Below are positions 16,402-25,360 of a DNA stretch of 64,000 nt, piece by piece (position 1 is the first letter of the stretch; each line of letters opens with the position of its first letter). Under the pieces are notes generated by a model. The model was not told the origin of the DNA. It made no database searches and saw only the letters and a program-made list of their open reading frames with translations. Position numbers and translations under genes: made by a program. Source of the DNA: Collinsella phocaeensis (GTDB lineage Bacteria; Actinomycetota; Coriobacteriia; Coriobacteriales; Coriobacteriaceae); NCBI RefSeq assembly GCF_900119895.1, contig NZ_FQLR01000004.1:1426001-1490000 (forward strand). The letters are read 5' to 3'.

Positions 16402-16437
16402 TCGTGGCGTCTCCCCTGCGCACGGGAGACGCCACGA
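16402..16437 (+). other. Perfect 14-bp intercistronic hairpin
   Basis: TCGTGGCGTCTCCC pairs with GGGAGACGCCACGA around an 8-nt loop, immediately after the first permease stop. No U-run. Such elements often protect or limit the downstream binding-protein mRNA, which is needed in excess. Confidence 0.5.
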
Positions 16438-16472
16438 AGACCCCTCTGCACCTCGCCACCGAAAGGAACCAT

Positions 16473-17375
16473 ATGGCTGCATCCATCACGCGTCGCGGAG
16501 CCCTCTCTCTTATTGGCACCGCAGCACTATCGTTTACGGGCCTGACCGCGCTTCCCGGCTGCTCCGGCAAGAACGCCGCCGCCGTGACTGTGGGCTCCAA
16601 GTCCTTCACCGAGGGCGTCATCCTCTCCGAGCTGTACGCGCTCGCGCTCGAGGACGCCGGCATCCCCGTCGAGCGCGCCTTCGAGATCTCGGGCTCCCTC
16701 ATCCACGCCGCGCTCGTAGAGGGCGATATCGACCTCTACCCCGAATACACAGGCACCGGCCTCATCTCCGTCCTGCAGATGGAGCCCATAACCAATCCCG
16801 ACCAGGTGTACGACACCGTGAAGGACGAGTACGCCAAGCAGTTCGACCTGGTCTGGCTCGCCAAGTCCGAGGCGGCGGACGACCAGGGCCTCGTCATCCG
16901 CACCGAGGCGGCGAAGAAGTTCGGCATCAAGACCATCTCCGACCTCCAGGCCCACGCGAGCGAGCTGCGCTTCGCCAGCCAGGGCCAGTTCGACGAGCGG
17001 TCCGACGGGCTGCCCGCGCTCGAGGCGACCTACGGCCCCTTCGACTGGGCGGAGCACGAGGTCTACGACGAGGGCCTGAAGTACCAGGTCCTCGAGAACG
17101 ACCAGGCCGACGTCACGCCCGCCTACACCACCGAGGCCCAGCTCACGAACGACGCCTTCACCCTGCTCGAGGACGACAAGCACGTCTGGCCGCCCTACAA
17201 CGTCGCCCCCGTCGTGCGCCGCGAGGTCCTCGAGGCGCACCCCGAGATCGAAGACGCGCTGGCCCGCGTGGACGACGCCCTCACCACCGAGAAGCTCACC
17301 GAGCTGAACGCCCGCGTCGACACCGACAAGGAGGAGTACGAGGACGTCGCCCGCGATTTCTTCGAGACCCTGTAG
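16473..17375 (+). CDS. Osmoprotectant-binding lipoprotein (OpuCC/OsmF-like)
   Basis: A 300-residue extracytoplasmic substrate-binding protein. It has a signal peptide with twin arginines (ITRRGALSLIGTAALSFTGL) and a lipobox ending LPGC, so it should be lipid-anchored. The mature start VTVGSKSFTEGVILSELYALAL and DLYPEYTGTGL are the classic OpuAC/OpuCC signatures for glycine betaine, choline or related quaternary amines. GAAAGGAACC precedes the ATG at 16473. It works with the flanking permeases and ATPase. Confidence 0.92.
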   Translation: MAASITRRGALSLIGTAALSFTGLTALPGCSGKNAAAVTVGSKSFTEGVILSELYALALEDAGIPVERAFEISGSLIHAALVEGDIDLYPEYTGTGLISVLQMEPITNPDQVYDTVKDEYAKQFDLVWLAKSEAADDQGLVIRTEAAKKFGIKTISDLQAHASELRFASQGQFDERSDGLPALEATYGPFDWAEHEVYDEGLKYQVLENDQADVTPAYTTEAQLTNDAFTLLEDDKHVWPPYNVAPVVRREVLEAHPEIEDALARVDDALTTEKLTELNARVDTDKEEYEDVARDFFETL

Positions 17376-17427
17376 CCCCGACATGCGGGGCCGGCGTCGC
17401 GGCCCCTTTCTCGAACAGAGGAGCACC

Positions 17428-18165
17428 ATGACCCCTGCGGTTGAATTCATTGACGTCACCAAGCGGTTTCCAGGAGCCGCCGCGCCCGCTTTGGACCACG
17501 TCGACCTCGCCATCGAACCCGGAGAGCTCGTCTGCGTTCTCGGAACGTCCGGAGGCGGCAAGACGACGCTCATCAAGCTCATCAACCGCCTGCACGAGGC
17601 GGACGAGGGAAGCGTGCGCGTAAACGGGGTCGACGTGCGCGACGTGGACGCCATCGAGCTGCGACGCGGTATCGGCTATGTCATCCAGCAGTCAGGGCTC
17701 TTTCCGCACATGACGGTGGCCGACAACATCGCATGTGTCCCCAAGATCCTGAAGTGGGACCGCGCGCGCATCGACAAGCGCGTGGACGACCTGCTCGAAC
17801 TCGTGCACCTCGCCCCGCACGAGTTCCGGGACCGCTACCCCGCGCAGCTATCCGGTGGACAGCAGCAGCGCGTCGGCCTCGCGCGCGGGCTCGCCGCCGA
17901 GCCCGACATCATGCTTCTCGACGAGCCGTTCGGCGCCGTCGACGCGATCACCCGCAAAAGCCTTCAGAACGAGCTGCTCCGCATTCACCGCTCCAGCGGA
18001 AAGACCTTTATCTTCGTGACGCACGATGTCGCCGAGGCGCTCAGGCTCGCCACGAAGGTCCTCGTCATGGATGCGGGCCGGGTGCAGCAGTACGGAACGC
18101 CCGAAGAGCTCCTGCAACGCCCCGCGACGCCCTTCGTCGCCGAGCTGTTCGGAGCGCGCACATGA
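17428..18165 (+). CDS. Osmoprotectant ABC transporter ATPase (OpuCA-like)
   Basis: A 245-residue ABC ATPase. Walker A is GTSGGGKTT near residue 38, signature LSGGQQQRVGLARGLA and Walker B IMLLDEPFGAVDAITR. The wording of the Q-loop and PF-G-A-V-D region matches the glycine betaine/proline uptake subfamily. It ends just after the ABC fold and lacks the C-terminal CBS domains that give OpuCA its ionic-strength sensing. AGAGGAGCACC precedes the ATG. The stop overlaps the next ATG by 4 nt. Confidence 0.93.
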   Translation: MTPAVEFIDVTKRFPGAAAPALDHVDLAIEPGELVCVLGTSGGGKTTLIKLINRLHEADEGSVRVNGVDVRDVDAIELRRGIGYVIQQSGLFPHMTVADNIACVPKILKWDRARIDKRVDDLLELVHLAPHEFRDRYPAQLSGGQQQRVGLARGLAAEPDIMLLDEPFGAVDAITRKSLQNELLRIHRSSGKTFIFVTHDVAEALRLATKVLVMDAGRVQQYGTPEELLQRPATPFVAELFGART

Positions 18166-18800
18166 TGGAGACGATCTCCTACCTCATCTCCCATGCCGAC
18201 CTCTTCCTCGAGGCGACGGTCGAGCACGCCGCGCTCGTCGCCTCGACGCTCCTTATCGCGAGCGCCGTGGCGGCCGCGATCACATTGGCCTGCCTGCAAT
18301 CGAGGCGCGCCGCGAACGCTGCGGTCGAGCTCCTCGGCGCCTTCTACTCCATCCCCAGCATCGCGCTGTTCGCCCTCCTCATTCCCCTCACGGGCCTCGG
18401 CGAGACGACCGCGGTCATCGTGATGGTCGCGTACTGCCAATTCATCCTCGTCCGCAACGCGCTCGAGGGCCTGAACGGCATCGACCCCGCCATCATAGAG
18501 GCTTCCCGGGGCCTTGGGATGACCCCTGCGCAGACGCTCCTCCGCATCCGACTCCCCCTCGCGGCGCCCGCCATCATAGCAGGGCTCCGCATGGCGGCAA
18601 TATCCTGCGTGGGCATCGCCACCGTCGCGGCCACCATCAACGCCGGAGGGCTCGGGAGCGTGCTCTTCAGCGGGCTGCGCACCCTCAACGTCCCGAAGAT
18701 CCTCGGCGGAACCGTTTGCTGCGTCGCGCTCGCCCTTGCCATCGACGCCCTGCTGCGCACCGTCGAGCGGCTCGTCTTTGCACGTACCGGCCTTCGTTAG
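18162..18800 (+). CDS. OpuC-type osmoprotectant ABC permease 2
   Basis: A 212-residue membrane permease paralogous to the first permease of this set. The coupling loop is DPAIIEASRGLGMTPAQTLLRIRLPLAAP and the GLGSVLFSGLRTLN segment matches OpuCD-type subunits. It overlaps the ATPase gene by ATGA, so it is translationally coupled. With the other permease it would form the heterodimeric channel. A hairpin at 18840-18879 may end the operon. Confidence 0.9.
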   Translation: MMETISYLISHADLFLEATVEHAALVASTLLIASAVAAAITLACLQSRRAANAAVELLGAFYSIPSIALFALLIPLTGLGETTAVIVMVAYCQFILVRNALEGLNGIDPAIIEASRGLGMTPAQTLLRIRLPLAAPAIIAGLRMAAISCVGIATVAATINAGGLGSVLFSGLRTLNVPKILGGTVCCVALALAIDALLRTVERLVFARTGLR

Positions 18801-18839
18801 ACGACAGTCGCGCCCGCTGCGCGACATGCTTTGACCTTC

Positions 18840-18879
18840 TGCCGTTCTTGTGCGATTCGCCTTCTCCGGCAGAACGGCG
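18840..18879 (+). terminator. Hairpin after the OpuC-type operon
   Basis: GCCGTTCT (18840-18847) pairs with AGAACGGC (18872-18879), a perfect 8-bp stem with a long loop containing further short pairings. No U-run. Confidence 0.35.
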
Positions 18880-18944
18880 CAGTGACGGGTAAACTTCCTA
18901 GGTGTGCGCGCTTCCCGAGCGCCATGACCGCAACGGAGGCTAGG

Positions 18945-20318
18945 TTGGCACCCAACACCGAACACGACATGAAGCATCCCGATGCCGCCCAGGCATCCTC
19001 AGGCTCGTCCGCATCGAAGCGCCACGAGCGCACGGCGCCCCGCATCACCGTAGGCGACCGCACCTCCGCAAACGACCGCGAGGCGGACAGCTCCTCCATG
19101 AGGCAGGTCCGGACGACCTTCATCTTCCTCGGCTTCGTCGCAGTCGTCTATGTCGCCTACCTTATCCTGAGCGGCCAGGTCGACGACTTCTTCCGCGCGC
19201 TTTCCGGCGTCGACCCCCAGTGGCTGCTCTTCGGCACCATCTGCTTCCTGTGCTACTACGTCTTCGGCGTGCTCGCCTATACCGCGATCATCGTCGTGGA
19301 CCATGACTCCCCGGTCGGCTTTCGCGACCTCATGAGCGTCGAGGCCTCCGGCGTCTTCTTCATGCGCCTCACCCCCGGCGGAGCGGGCGTCATCCCGTCC
19401 CAGATATACCGCCTCACCCGTGCCGGGCTGCCGCTTGCCGACGCCTCGGCCCTCCAGTTCGTGCGCTTCACGCTCTACGAGGCGGGCGAGGGCGTCTTCG
19501 CCGCCATCATGCTCCTGTTCTGCGGCGACTACTTCCTCAAGACGTTCGCCGACGTCACGATCTTGGGCCTCAACGTGACGTTTATCGGCATCTTCATGTT
19601 CGCCTACAAGTTCGTCCAGGTCGGCGGCGTGCTGCTGCTCTGCATACTCCCCGGCCCGATCCAGAAGCTCGGGCGCATCGGTCTCAAGATCGGACGCGCG
19701 CTCCATATCCTGAACGACGAGCGCTTCGAGCGCTACAGCGAGGTCGTCGAGACGCAGGTCTCCAACTTCTCCCAGGCGTTCAGGAGCGCCGCCTCGAACT
19801 GGCACGTGCTTCCCGTCGTGGAGCTGCTCACCCTGCTGCAGCTCGGCTGCATGTACGCCTTGCCGTATTTCGTGCTCCGCGCGTTCGGACTCGAGGCCGA
19901 CCTCCTCATCTGCCTCGCCTCGGGATCCATGGTCGAGCTGCTCGTGAACGCCATCCCACTGCCGGGCGGCGCGGGCGGCGCCGAGGTAGGCTTCACGTAC
20001 CTCTTTCGCGACATGTTCGGCTGGCACCTCTCCGCCGGCCTCGTTATCTGGCGCTCGATCGAGTACCTGCTGCCCGTCATCATCGCCGCCCCCTGCATGG
20101 GTATGCGCTCGACCACCGGCGAGAGCATCTACCACCGTTGGAACCGCCGCTTCGGCAACACGCGCCATCTCATCCGCGGCGATTGGAGCGGCATGAAGCG
20201 GCCGGCGGGGGTAACGTATCACCCGAAGGCGAAGAAGGCACCTTCCGCCTCCCAGCCGCTCGAACGCAACGGAGCGTCACGCGAGGAGACGGTCGCCGGA
20301 CCCGACACCAAGGGCTGA
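18945..20318 (+). CDS. Flippase-like integral membrane protein (LPG synthase TM domain / UPF0104 family)
   Basis: A roughly 457-residue protein. The first 55 residues are polar and basic, then about eight hydrophobic helices follow. FFMRLTPGGAGVIPSQIYRL and LPGGAGGAEVGFTYLFRDMF match the lysylphosphatidylglycerol synthase transmembrane (flippase) domain, known from MprF and from stand-alone UPF0104 proteins. There is no C-terminal synthetase domain, so it probably moves a lipid or lipid-linked precursor rather than aminoacylating one. Start: TTG at 18945 has CGGAGG 5 nt upstream; ATG at 18924 and ATG at 18969 are alternatives. The C-terminus (about 60 residues) is basic and polar. Confidence 0.82.
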   Translation: MAPNTEHDMKHPDAAQASSGSSASKRHERTAPRITVGDRTSANDREADSSSMRQVRTTFIFLGFVAVVYVAYLILSGQVDDFFRALSGVDPQWLLFGTICFLCYYVFGVLAYTAIIVVDHDSPVGFRDLMSVEASGVFFMRLTPGGAGVIPSQIYRLTRAGLPLADASALQFVRFTLYEAGEGVFAAIMLLFCGDYFLKTFADVTILGLNVTFIGIFMFAYKFVQVGGVLLLCILPGPIQKLGRIGLKIGRALHILNDERFERYSEVVETQVSNFSQAFRSAASNWHVLPVVELLTLLQLGCMYALPYFVLRAFGLEADLLICLASGSMVELLVNAIPLPGGAGGAEVGFTYLFRDMFGWHLSAGLVIWRSIEYLLPVIIAAPCMGMRSTTGESIYHRWNRRFGNTRHLIRGDWSGMKRPAGVTYHPKAKKAPSASQPLERNGASREETVAGPDTKG

Positions 20319-20350
20319 TGGTCGCCATGCATATGGATGCCATTCGAGAC

Positions 20351-20384
20351 GAGGGTCGCCCGGCGGGACGGCCCTCGCCCTTTT
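20351..20384 (+). terminator. Terminator after the flippase-like gene
   Basis: GAGGGTCG.CC pairs with GG.CGGCCCTC (one mismatch, one G-U), with TTTT at 20381-20384 a few bases beyond. Confidence 0.55.
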
Positions 20385-20660
20385 CCCACAATTTCCCCTA
20401 TCGCCCCTGACGTGCATCGGCCACCCGACAGCCCGACACCGGAACGGGGCACCTGGCCATCGATCGTCCCGCGCCCTCGCATCTTACCCGGCCATCCAGC
20501 GGCATCGTCCCCGCCCGCCATGCCAGAAATCAAGCTGTAGACCCTGCTGTCGCGACATACGGCGCAACATCGGCGAGCGAGTGCAGGGAAACGGCAGACG
20601 GTCCTCGCGCCCATCAACGTTTTACCAGCTCATCGATGCCCGTGGCCCTTTGGATTAACC

Positions 20661-20774
20661 CTCAAGCTGAACTTGAGACTCCAGATATTCTCAACAATTC
20701 ATCAAATGGGCAGCTCATAACCCATCCTAAACCTTCAACTTGACCCTTAAAGATGCCTAAGGTTCAAGTTGAGG
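20661..20774. promoter_or_regulatory. Cluster of CTCAAG/CAACTTGA half-sites upstream of the secreted protein gene
   Basis: The gap 20319-20853 has no gene. Its last 200 bp are AT-richer and hold a palindrome CTCAAGCTGAACTTGAG (20661-20677) and a 17-bp inverted repeat (20733-20749 with 20758-20774, 15 of 17 matching) whose arms contain CAACTTGA/TCAAGTTG. A TATACT hexamer follows at about 20789. The repeated half-site ahead of one gene suggests an operator array. Confidence 0.45.
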
Positions 20775-20853
20775 TCTAAGCGTGTCGTATACTGCTTCTC
20801 GTAAGGCAGGTGCGCCCCTCCCGGACGCCCCAAGCAGACCGTTAGGAACGTGT

Positions 20854-21960
20854 ATGCAGGCATCTCGCTCTCATATTGCCTTCTTGATGAACAGGCCCGC
20901 GCGCGCCGTCACGTGCGCCGCACTCGCTGTCGCACTCACCGCGACCCCGGCCCTTCTCCCCCTTCAGGCCCACGCCCTCTCCAGCAGCACCGAATACGAG
21001 CTGTCCGAGACGCAGCAGGAGGTCGAGAAGGCCACCGAGGCATACGAGGAGGCCCAGGGCAACCTCGCCGCGCTCCAGCAGAAGATCGATGAGAACACCG
21101 CCTCCATCGCCGAGCTCGAGGCCCTGCTCCCCGAGCAGCGCCAGCGCGCTTCTGCGGCCATGCGCGACCTGTACAAGTACCAGAAGAGCAGCAACACGCT
21201 CATGGGCATCGTGCTGCAGACCACCTCGTTCGACGAGGCGATCTCCACGGTCGCCTATATGAACCAGATCCAGGAATCCAGCAATGCCGAGCTCGAGCGC
21301 CTCACGGCCCTCGAAAGCGAGCTCGAGACGAAGCGCACCGAGCTCGATCAGGCAAAGGCCAAGGCGACCGCCGAGGAGCGGGCCGCGGCCGAGGCGCTCG
21401 CCGAGGCGCAGGAGCTCCGCAGCGCGGCCCAGGCCAAGGCGGAGCGCGAGCGCGCCGAGGAGACCGCCCGCCTCGCTGCCGACACCTCCGCCGCATCCGG
21501 CGCCGGCGCCGATTCCGGCAACGGCTCAAACACCGCCAACACGCCCGGCCAGTCCATCGGCGTCGAGGTCTCCGGTTCCGTAAACTGGAACGTCACCTAC
21601 GATGAGTTCATGGCCGAATGGACCCCGCGCATCGATGCGTACCTCTCCGGCTCCCCCCTCGCGGGCTATGGCAGCACCTTCGCCGACGCCGCCTGGAGCT
21701 CGTCCGTCGACCCGCGCTGGTCGCCCGCCATCGCCTGCATCGAGAGCACCAAGGGCACCTACACCTTCCGCCCGTACAACGCATGGGGCTGGATGACCAG
21801 CCGCCGCTTCGGCAGCTGGGACGAATCTATCCGCGCGCACGTCTCCTTCCTCGGCAGCGTGTACGGCGCCACGCTCACCCCCGCCGCAGCCCAGAAGTAC
21901 TGCCCTCCCACCTGGCAGGACTGGTACAACAAGGTCGGCGGGCAGATGAGCCAAATCTAA
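20854..21960 (+). CDS. Secreted coiled-coil cell-wall protein with lysozyme-like C-terminus
   Basis: A 368-residue exported protein. A signal peptide (AVTCAALAVALTATPALLPLQAHA) is followed by a long Glu/Ala/Gln-rich coiled coil (about residues 45-215) of the PcsB/CwlO N-terminal type, which in those families contacts FtsEX. A Ser/Gly/Asn linker comes next, then a roughly 135-residue C-terminal module with SPAIACIESTKGTYTF and AWGWM. The C-terminal module resembles lysozyme-like or Rv-type lytic domains with an early Glu (ACIES) rather than NlpC/P60. Probable role: peptidoglycan remodelling. Start ATG 20854 has TTAGGAACG upstream. A strong terminator follows. Confidence 0.75.
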   Translation: MQASRSHIAFLMNRPARAVTCAALAVALTATPALLPLQAHALSSSTEYELSETQQEVEKATEAYEEAQGNLAALQQKIDENTASIAELEALLPEQRQRASAAMRDLYKYQKSSNTLMGIVLQTTSFDEAISTVAYMNQIQESSNAELERLTALESELETKRTELDQAKAKATAEERAAAEALAEAQELRSAAQAKAERERAEETARLAADTSAASGAGADSGNGSNTANTPGQSIGVEVSGSVNWNVTYDEFMAEWTPRIDAYLSGSPLAGYGSTFADAAWSSSVDPRWSPAIACIESTKGTYTFRPYNAWGWMTSRRFGSWDESIRAHVSFLGSVYGATLTPAAAQKYCPPTWQDWYNKVGGQMSQI

Positions 21961-21982
21961 ATCAAAGCCTTTGACGAGCTTC

Positions 21983-22014
21983 AGACGGCGGGACCTTATG
22001 GGGTCCCGCCGTCT
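21983..22014 (+). terminator. Strong terminator after the secreted cell-wall protein
   Basis: Perfect 13-bp stem AGACGGCGGGACC / GGTCCCGCCGTCT, 6-nt loop, then TTT. Confidence 0.8.
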
Positions 22015-22186
22015 TTCATGGCGGCCCGCCCGCGGGCACGTGATGCCTGACCTCGCAAGCGCCCGCGCGGGACCGCTCGTCATCCTGCGGCGCCGCGGCG
22101 GCGCCGTCCCGTCCCTCTCGCAAGAGCGCGATGCGACAGCAGCGCTTGCGATAGAATCACCCACAGGCGATAAGGAGGGATCACCT

Positions 22187-22912
22187 ATGGCATACGGTCG
22201 CATACTCGTCGTAGAGGACGACGCGGACATCAACGAGATCGTCACCACCCACCTCGCACGCAGCGGCCACACCTGCATGCAGGCGTTCTCGGGAACCGAG
22301 GCGATGCTCGCGCTCGAGGCCATCGAAAACGCGCCGTTCGACCTCATCATCTGCGACCTGATGCTCCCGGGCCTGTCCGGCGAACGGCTGATCGCGACCG
22401 TGCGGGAACGTGACCGCGAGGTCCCCATCGTGGTGATATCCGCGCGAGGAGAGGCGCCCGACCGCGTGGATCTGCTCAGGCTCGGGGCAGACGACTACCT
22501 CGTGAAGCCCTTCGACCTCGATGAGCTCACGGCGCGCACCGAGGTCCAGCTCAGGCATCGAACGGCGCGCACGGCGGCCGCCGCATCCGAGCTCGAGCGC
22601 GACGCGTCAACGGGAACCCTGGTGTTTCGCTCTTGGAAACTCGACCCTTCCTCCCGGACCTTCCGCGTCGACGGCAGTCCGCTTGCCCTCACGCGCACCG
22701 AGTTCAACCTCCTCGAAACCCTGATGCGCCAGCCGAAGCGCGCGTTCTCCAAACGCGACCTGTTCGAGGCCGCCTGGGGCGAACCCTCGTGCGAGGACGA
22801 CAACACCGTCGCCGTGCACGTATCCAACATTCGCACGAAGCTCAAGGCATCCGGCACCGACCGCTACATCAAGACGGTCTGGGGCATCGGTTTCAAGCTC
22901 ACGGAAGAATAA
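22187..22912 (+). CDS. OmpR/PhoB-type response regulator
   Basis: A 241-residue two-component regulator. The receiver domain carries acidic residues EDD at 10-12, phospho-acceptor D57 in IICDLMLPG and the conserved lysine in VKPFD. The C-terminal winged helix contains TRTEFNLLETLMRQPKRAFSK and VHVSNIRTKL. AAGGAGG precedes the ATG at 22187. Downstream lie an ABC exporter and a histidine kinase in the same orientation, the usual arrangement of peptide-antibiotic or lantibiotic response loci, so the ABC genes are its probable target. Confidence 0.92.
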   Translation: MAYGRILVVEDDADINEIVTTHLARSGHTCMQAFSGTEAMLALEAIENAPFDLIICDLMLPGLSGERLIATVRERDREVPIVVISARGEAPDRVDLLRLGADDYLVKPFDLDELTARTEVQLRHRTARTAAAASELERDASTGTLVFRSWKLDPSSRTFRVDGSPLALTRTEFNLLETLMRQPKRAFSKRDLFEAAWGEPSCEDDNTVAVHVSNIRTKLKASGTDRYIKTVWGIGFKLTEE

Positions 22913-23071
22913 GGCGACGGGTGCAGCCGTTTTCGACCGCTCCCGCCGCTCATCTCCGGCATCAACGAGAGGTTCCGTCTTTATCCTTTCTTTAACCTTG
23001 CTTCAGGCTTTTTCAAAGCGCATGCCGCATCCTGAAACCATACCGATACCTTGGGAGGCAAGGAGGAAGAC

Positions 23072-24064
23072 ATGAACGTCATCGAGACGCGTTCCCTCAC
23101 CAAGACCTACGGAGGCAAACGGGCCGTCGACGCCCTCGACATGCAGGTGCCCGCCGGCGAGATCTACGGCTTCGTGGGCAAGAACGGCGCCGGCAAATCG
23201 ACCGCCATGAAGATGATCGCAGGGCTCGTTCGCCCGTCCGCCGGCGAGATCGAGCTGTTCGGCGAGGCGCACGACGCGGACGAGCGCACGCCACATGGCC
23301 CGCAGCCGGGCTTCTCCCGCATCGGCGCCCTCATCGAAGATCCCGGGGTGCTGCCCACGTTCTCCGCGCTCGAGAACCTCATGGGCAAGGCGATCGCCAT
23401 CGGGGTCGTCCGTGCCGAGGCGCACTGCCGCGAGCTGCTTGAACTCGTGGGCCTTGCCGACACGGGGTCCTTGCGCGTCAAGAAGTTTTCCCTCGGCATG
23501 AAGCAGCGCCTGGGACTCGCCCTCGCGCTCGTGGGCAACCCGGAGCTCCTGCTGCTCGACGAGCCCTTCAACGGATTGGACCCCGAGGCCACGCGCTCGA
23601 TGCGCAACGCGCTGATGCGAATCAACCGCGAGCGCGGCGTGACCATGGTCATCTCGAGCCACGTGCTCGATCAGCTCGACCGCATGGCGACGCGCTTCGG
23701 CGTGATCCGCGCCGGGCGCATGATCCGCGAGCTCTCCGTGGACGGCCTGCATCGGGAATGCGGCAGCTCGATCCGCGTGAAGACCGCCGACCCCGCACGC
23801 TCGCTCGCCATCCTCGAGGAGCATCTTCCCGCAGCGACGTTGCGGGCCGAACCCGACGGGGCGATCCTCGTGAGCGGGGCCGCACGGCACGCGGCGGCGT
23901 GCTTCGGCGGGGCAGCGGGCGACGCTACGGCATCCGGGGCACCGTCGGCCGAGGAGGTCTCGCGCATCCTGGGCGAAACCGGCCTTCTCATCCTCGAGCT
24001 CACGCGCATCGAGCGCGATATCGAGGAATTCTTCGTCGAGCTCATGGGCGGCTCCGATGCTTAG
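23072..24064 (+). CDS. ABC transporter ATPase (bacitracin/lantibiotic-export type)
   Basis: A 330-residue ABC ATPase. Walker A is GKNGAGKST near residue 37, signature FSLGMKQRLGLALAL and Walker B LLLLDEPFNGLDPEATR. LGMKQRL is typical of the DrrA/BcrA-like subfamily found with ABC-2 permeases in peptide-antibiotic immunity and resistance. The C-terminal 100 residues are a less conserved accessory domain. AAGGAGGAAGAC lies before the ATG. The stop overlaps the start of a 67-residue ORF by 8 nt. Confidence 0.9.
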   Translation: MNVIETRSLTKTYGGKRAVDALDMQVPAGEIYGFVGKNGAGKSTAMKMIAGLVRPSAGEIELFGEAHDADERTPHGPQPGFSRIGALIEDPGVLPTFSALENLMGKAIAIGVVRAEAHCRELLELVGLADTGSLRVKKFSLGMKQRLGLALALVGNPELLLLDEPFNGLDPEATRSMRNALMRINRERGVTMVISSHVLDQLDRMATRFGVIRAGRMIRELSVDGLHRECGSSIRVKTADPARSLAILEEHLPAATLRAEPDGAILVSGAARHAAACFGGAAGDATASGAPSAEEVSRILGETGLLILELTRIERDIEEFFVELMGGSDA

Positions 24065-24260
24065 CCCCGCGCTCCTCAGCGCGACCGCCGATCAGATCGG
24101 ACCGATTCACGCATCGCATGTGCTGATGGGGCCGCTCGGCCGCGTGGGCATTGCGTTCCCGACCCTGGGGCAGCTGACCCCCGCGATCAACCTGCTGATC
24201 GACGCCGCGCTCATCGCGCTTCTTCTCTACATCCTCCTCGCCGCCCGGAAAGGCAGGTAG
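24057..24260 (+). CDS. Small membrane protein coupled to the ABC exporter
   Basis: A 67-residue ORF starting inside the last codons of the ATPase gene (ATGCTTAG overlap) and ending 3 bp before the permease ATG. It has a polar N-terminus and one clear C-terminal hydrophobic helix (NLLIDAALIALLLYILLAA) followed by RKGR. Its position, coupling and helix argue for a real small subunit or accessory peptide of the exporter. I do not recognise the family. Confidence 0.6.
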   Translation: MLSPALLSATADQIGPIHASHVLMGPLGRVGIAFPTLGQLTPAINLLIDAALIALLLYILLAARKGR

Positions 24261-24263
24261 ACC

Positions 24264-25144
24264 ATGCTGAATCTTCTTCGCTCGGACCTTTATCGCTGCA
24301 CGCGCCTCCGCGGGCTCCGCGGGCCTTGTGGCAATATCTCTCGGTCGTGCTCGGCGTCGCGATCCTCGAGATCGGGCTCAACGCCCTCATCATCTCGCAG
24401 GGACTCGGCGAGCTCGAGGCGATCAACGTGAACGAATCCATCACCACGCCCTCTGTGTTTCTGGGCTCGTCCTTGTTCGGCTCCATCTCCCTAATAGGGA
24501 TCGCAAGCGCCTTCGGCATGGTCGAGTGGATATTTGCCGATCTGAACGACGGCTATATCAAATCCCTCGTGTCCTCGCTCACTGGACGCCTCTCCTATTT
24601 CACGGAGAAGGTCGTATTCTCGGGCATCTGGGCGGCCATGATGCTCGTCGCGGGCGCCGTGTTCCACCTTGCCTGCATGCAGCTGCTCCTCGCCCTTCCC
24701 CTGGGCCTTTCTTTCACCGCGCTCGACGGGGCCGCGGAGTTCGCGCTTTGGCTGCTCGGCACCTGGTTGGCCGTGTGGGCCCTCACGGTCATCCCGCTTT
24801 CCGCCGTGCTGCTCCTCCGCAAGAAGCTGCCAGTCTACGTCCTCACGTTCATTCTGCTCGCGGGCGTCACGCCAGTCCTTCTCGTTGCCATCTCCCATTC
24901 GAGCGGCGGCATTCTCGGCGCCCTCGCTCCCCTCGGACCTGCGCTCAACGCCATTGCAAGCTGGATGCCGAGCATGGTGGTCGCGCTGTTCAAGCTCGGC
25001 GCGGGCTCCATGTTCGACCCGGCGCAGACGCTGCCGCTCATCGGCTCCGCTCCCACCTGGCTGTGGGGCGCGCTCACGGGTCTCTTGTGGACCGCAATCG
25101 GCGGCGGCGCGTTCGTCCTCATCGGCCGCGCCCGCGACGTATAG
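24264..25144 (+). pseudogene. ABC-2-type permease with an apparent -1 frameshift near its 5' end
   Basis: From ATG 24264 the frame reads MLNLLRSDLYRCTRLRGLR, a standard opening for lantibiotic-type permeases, but then leaves frame and stops at 24429-24431. The rest of the protein (about 270 residues, six hydrophobic helices, from WQYLSVVLGVAILEIG) continues in another frame from about 24326 to 25144 with no good start codon of its own. A one-base loss near 24312-24325, beside a tandem CTCCGCGGG repeat (24306-24323), would explain it. Either the gene is disrupted, a sequencing or assembly error exists, or a programmed shift occurs. The rest of the permease is well preserved. Confidence 0.7.
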
Positions 25145-25360
25145 CCGAAGGATGCCTGGATAGGTCGACATGCTCGAGGAGCGACGTGCATGAGCTTCGG
25201 CCGCATGCGGTCGCGGGCAAGACCTGCACCCACCGGATATGAACCTCGACGTCCATCCGTCTGCTCGTCGCCGCCCGGCCCGCCAATCCGCTACCCTATA
25301 CCCAGTACGCCTTACCGCCCTCCCAACCGGAGGGCGGCGCTCTGCCCGGAGGGAAGATCC

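Noticed and set aside
20319-20853. Small ORFs in the gap after the flippase-like gene
   Set aside because: Pro/Arg-rich frames without ribosome sites; the region looks regulatory.
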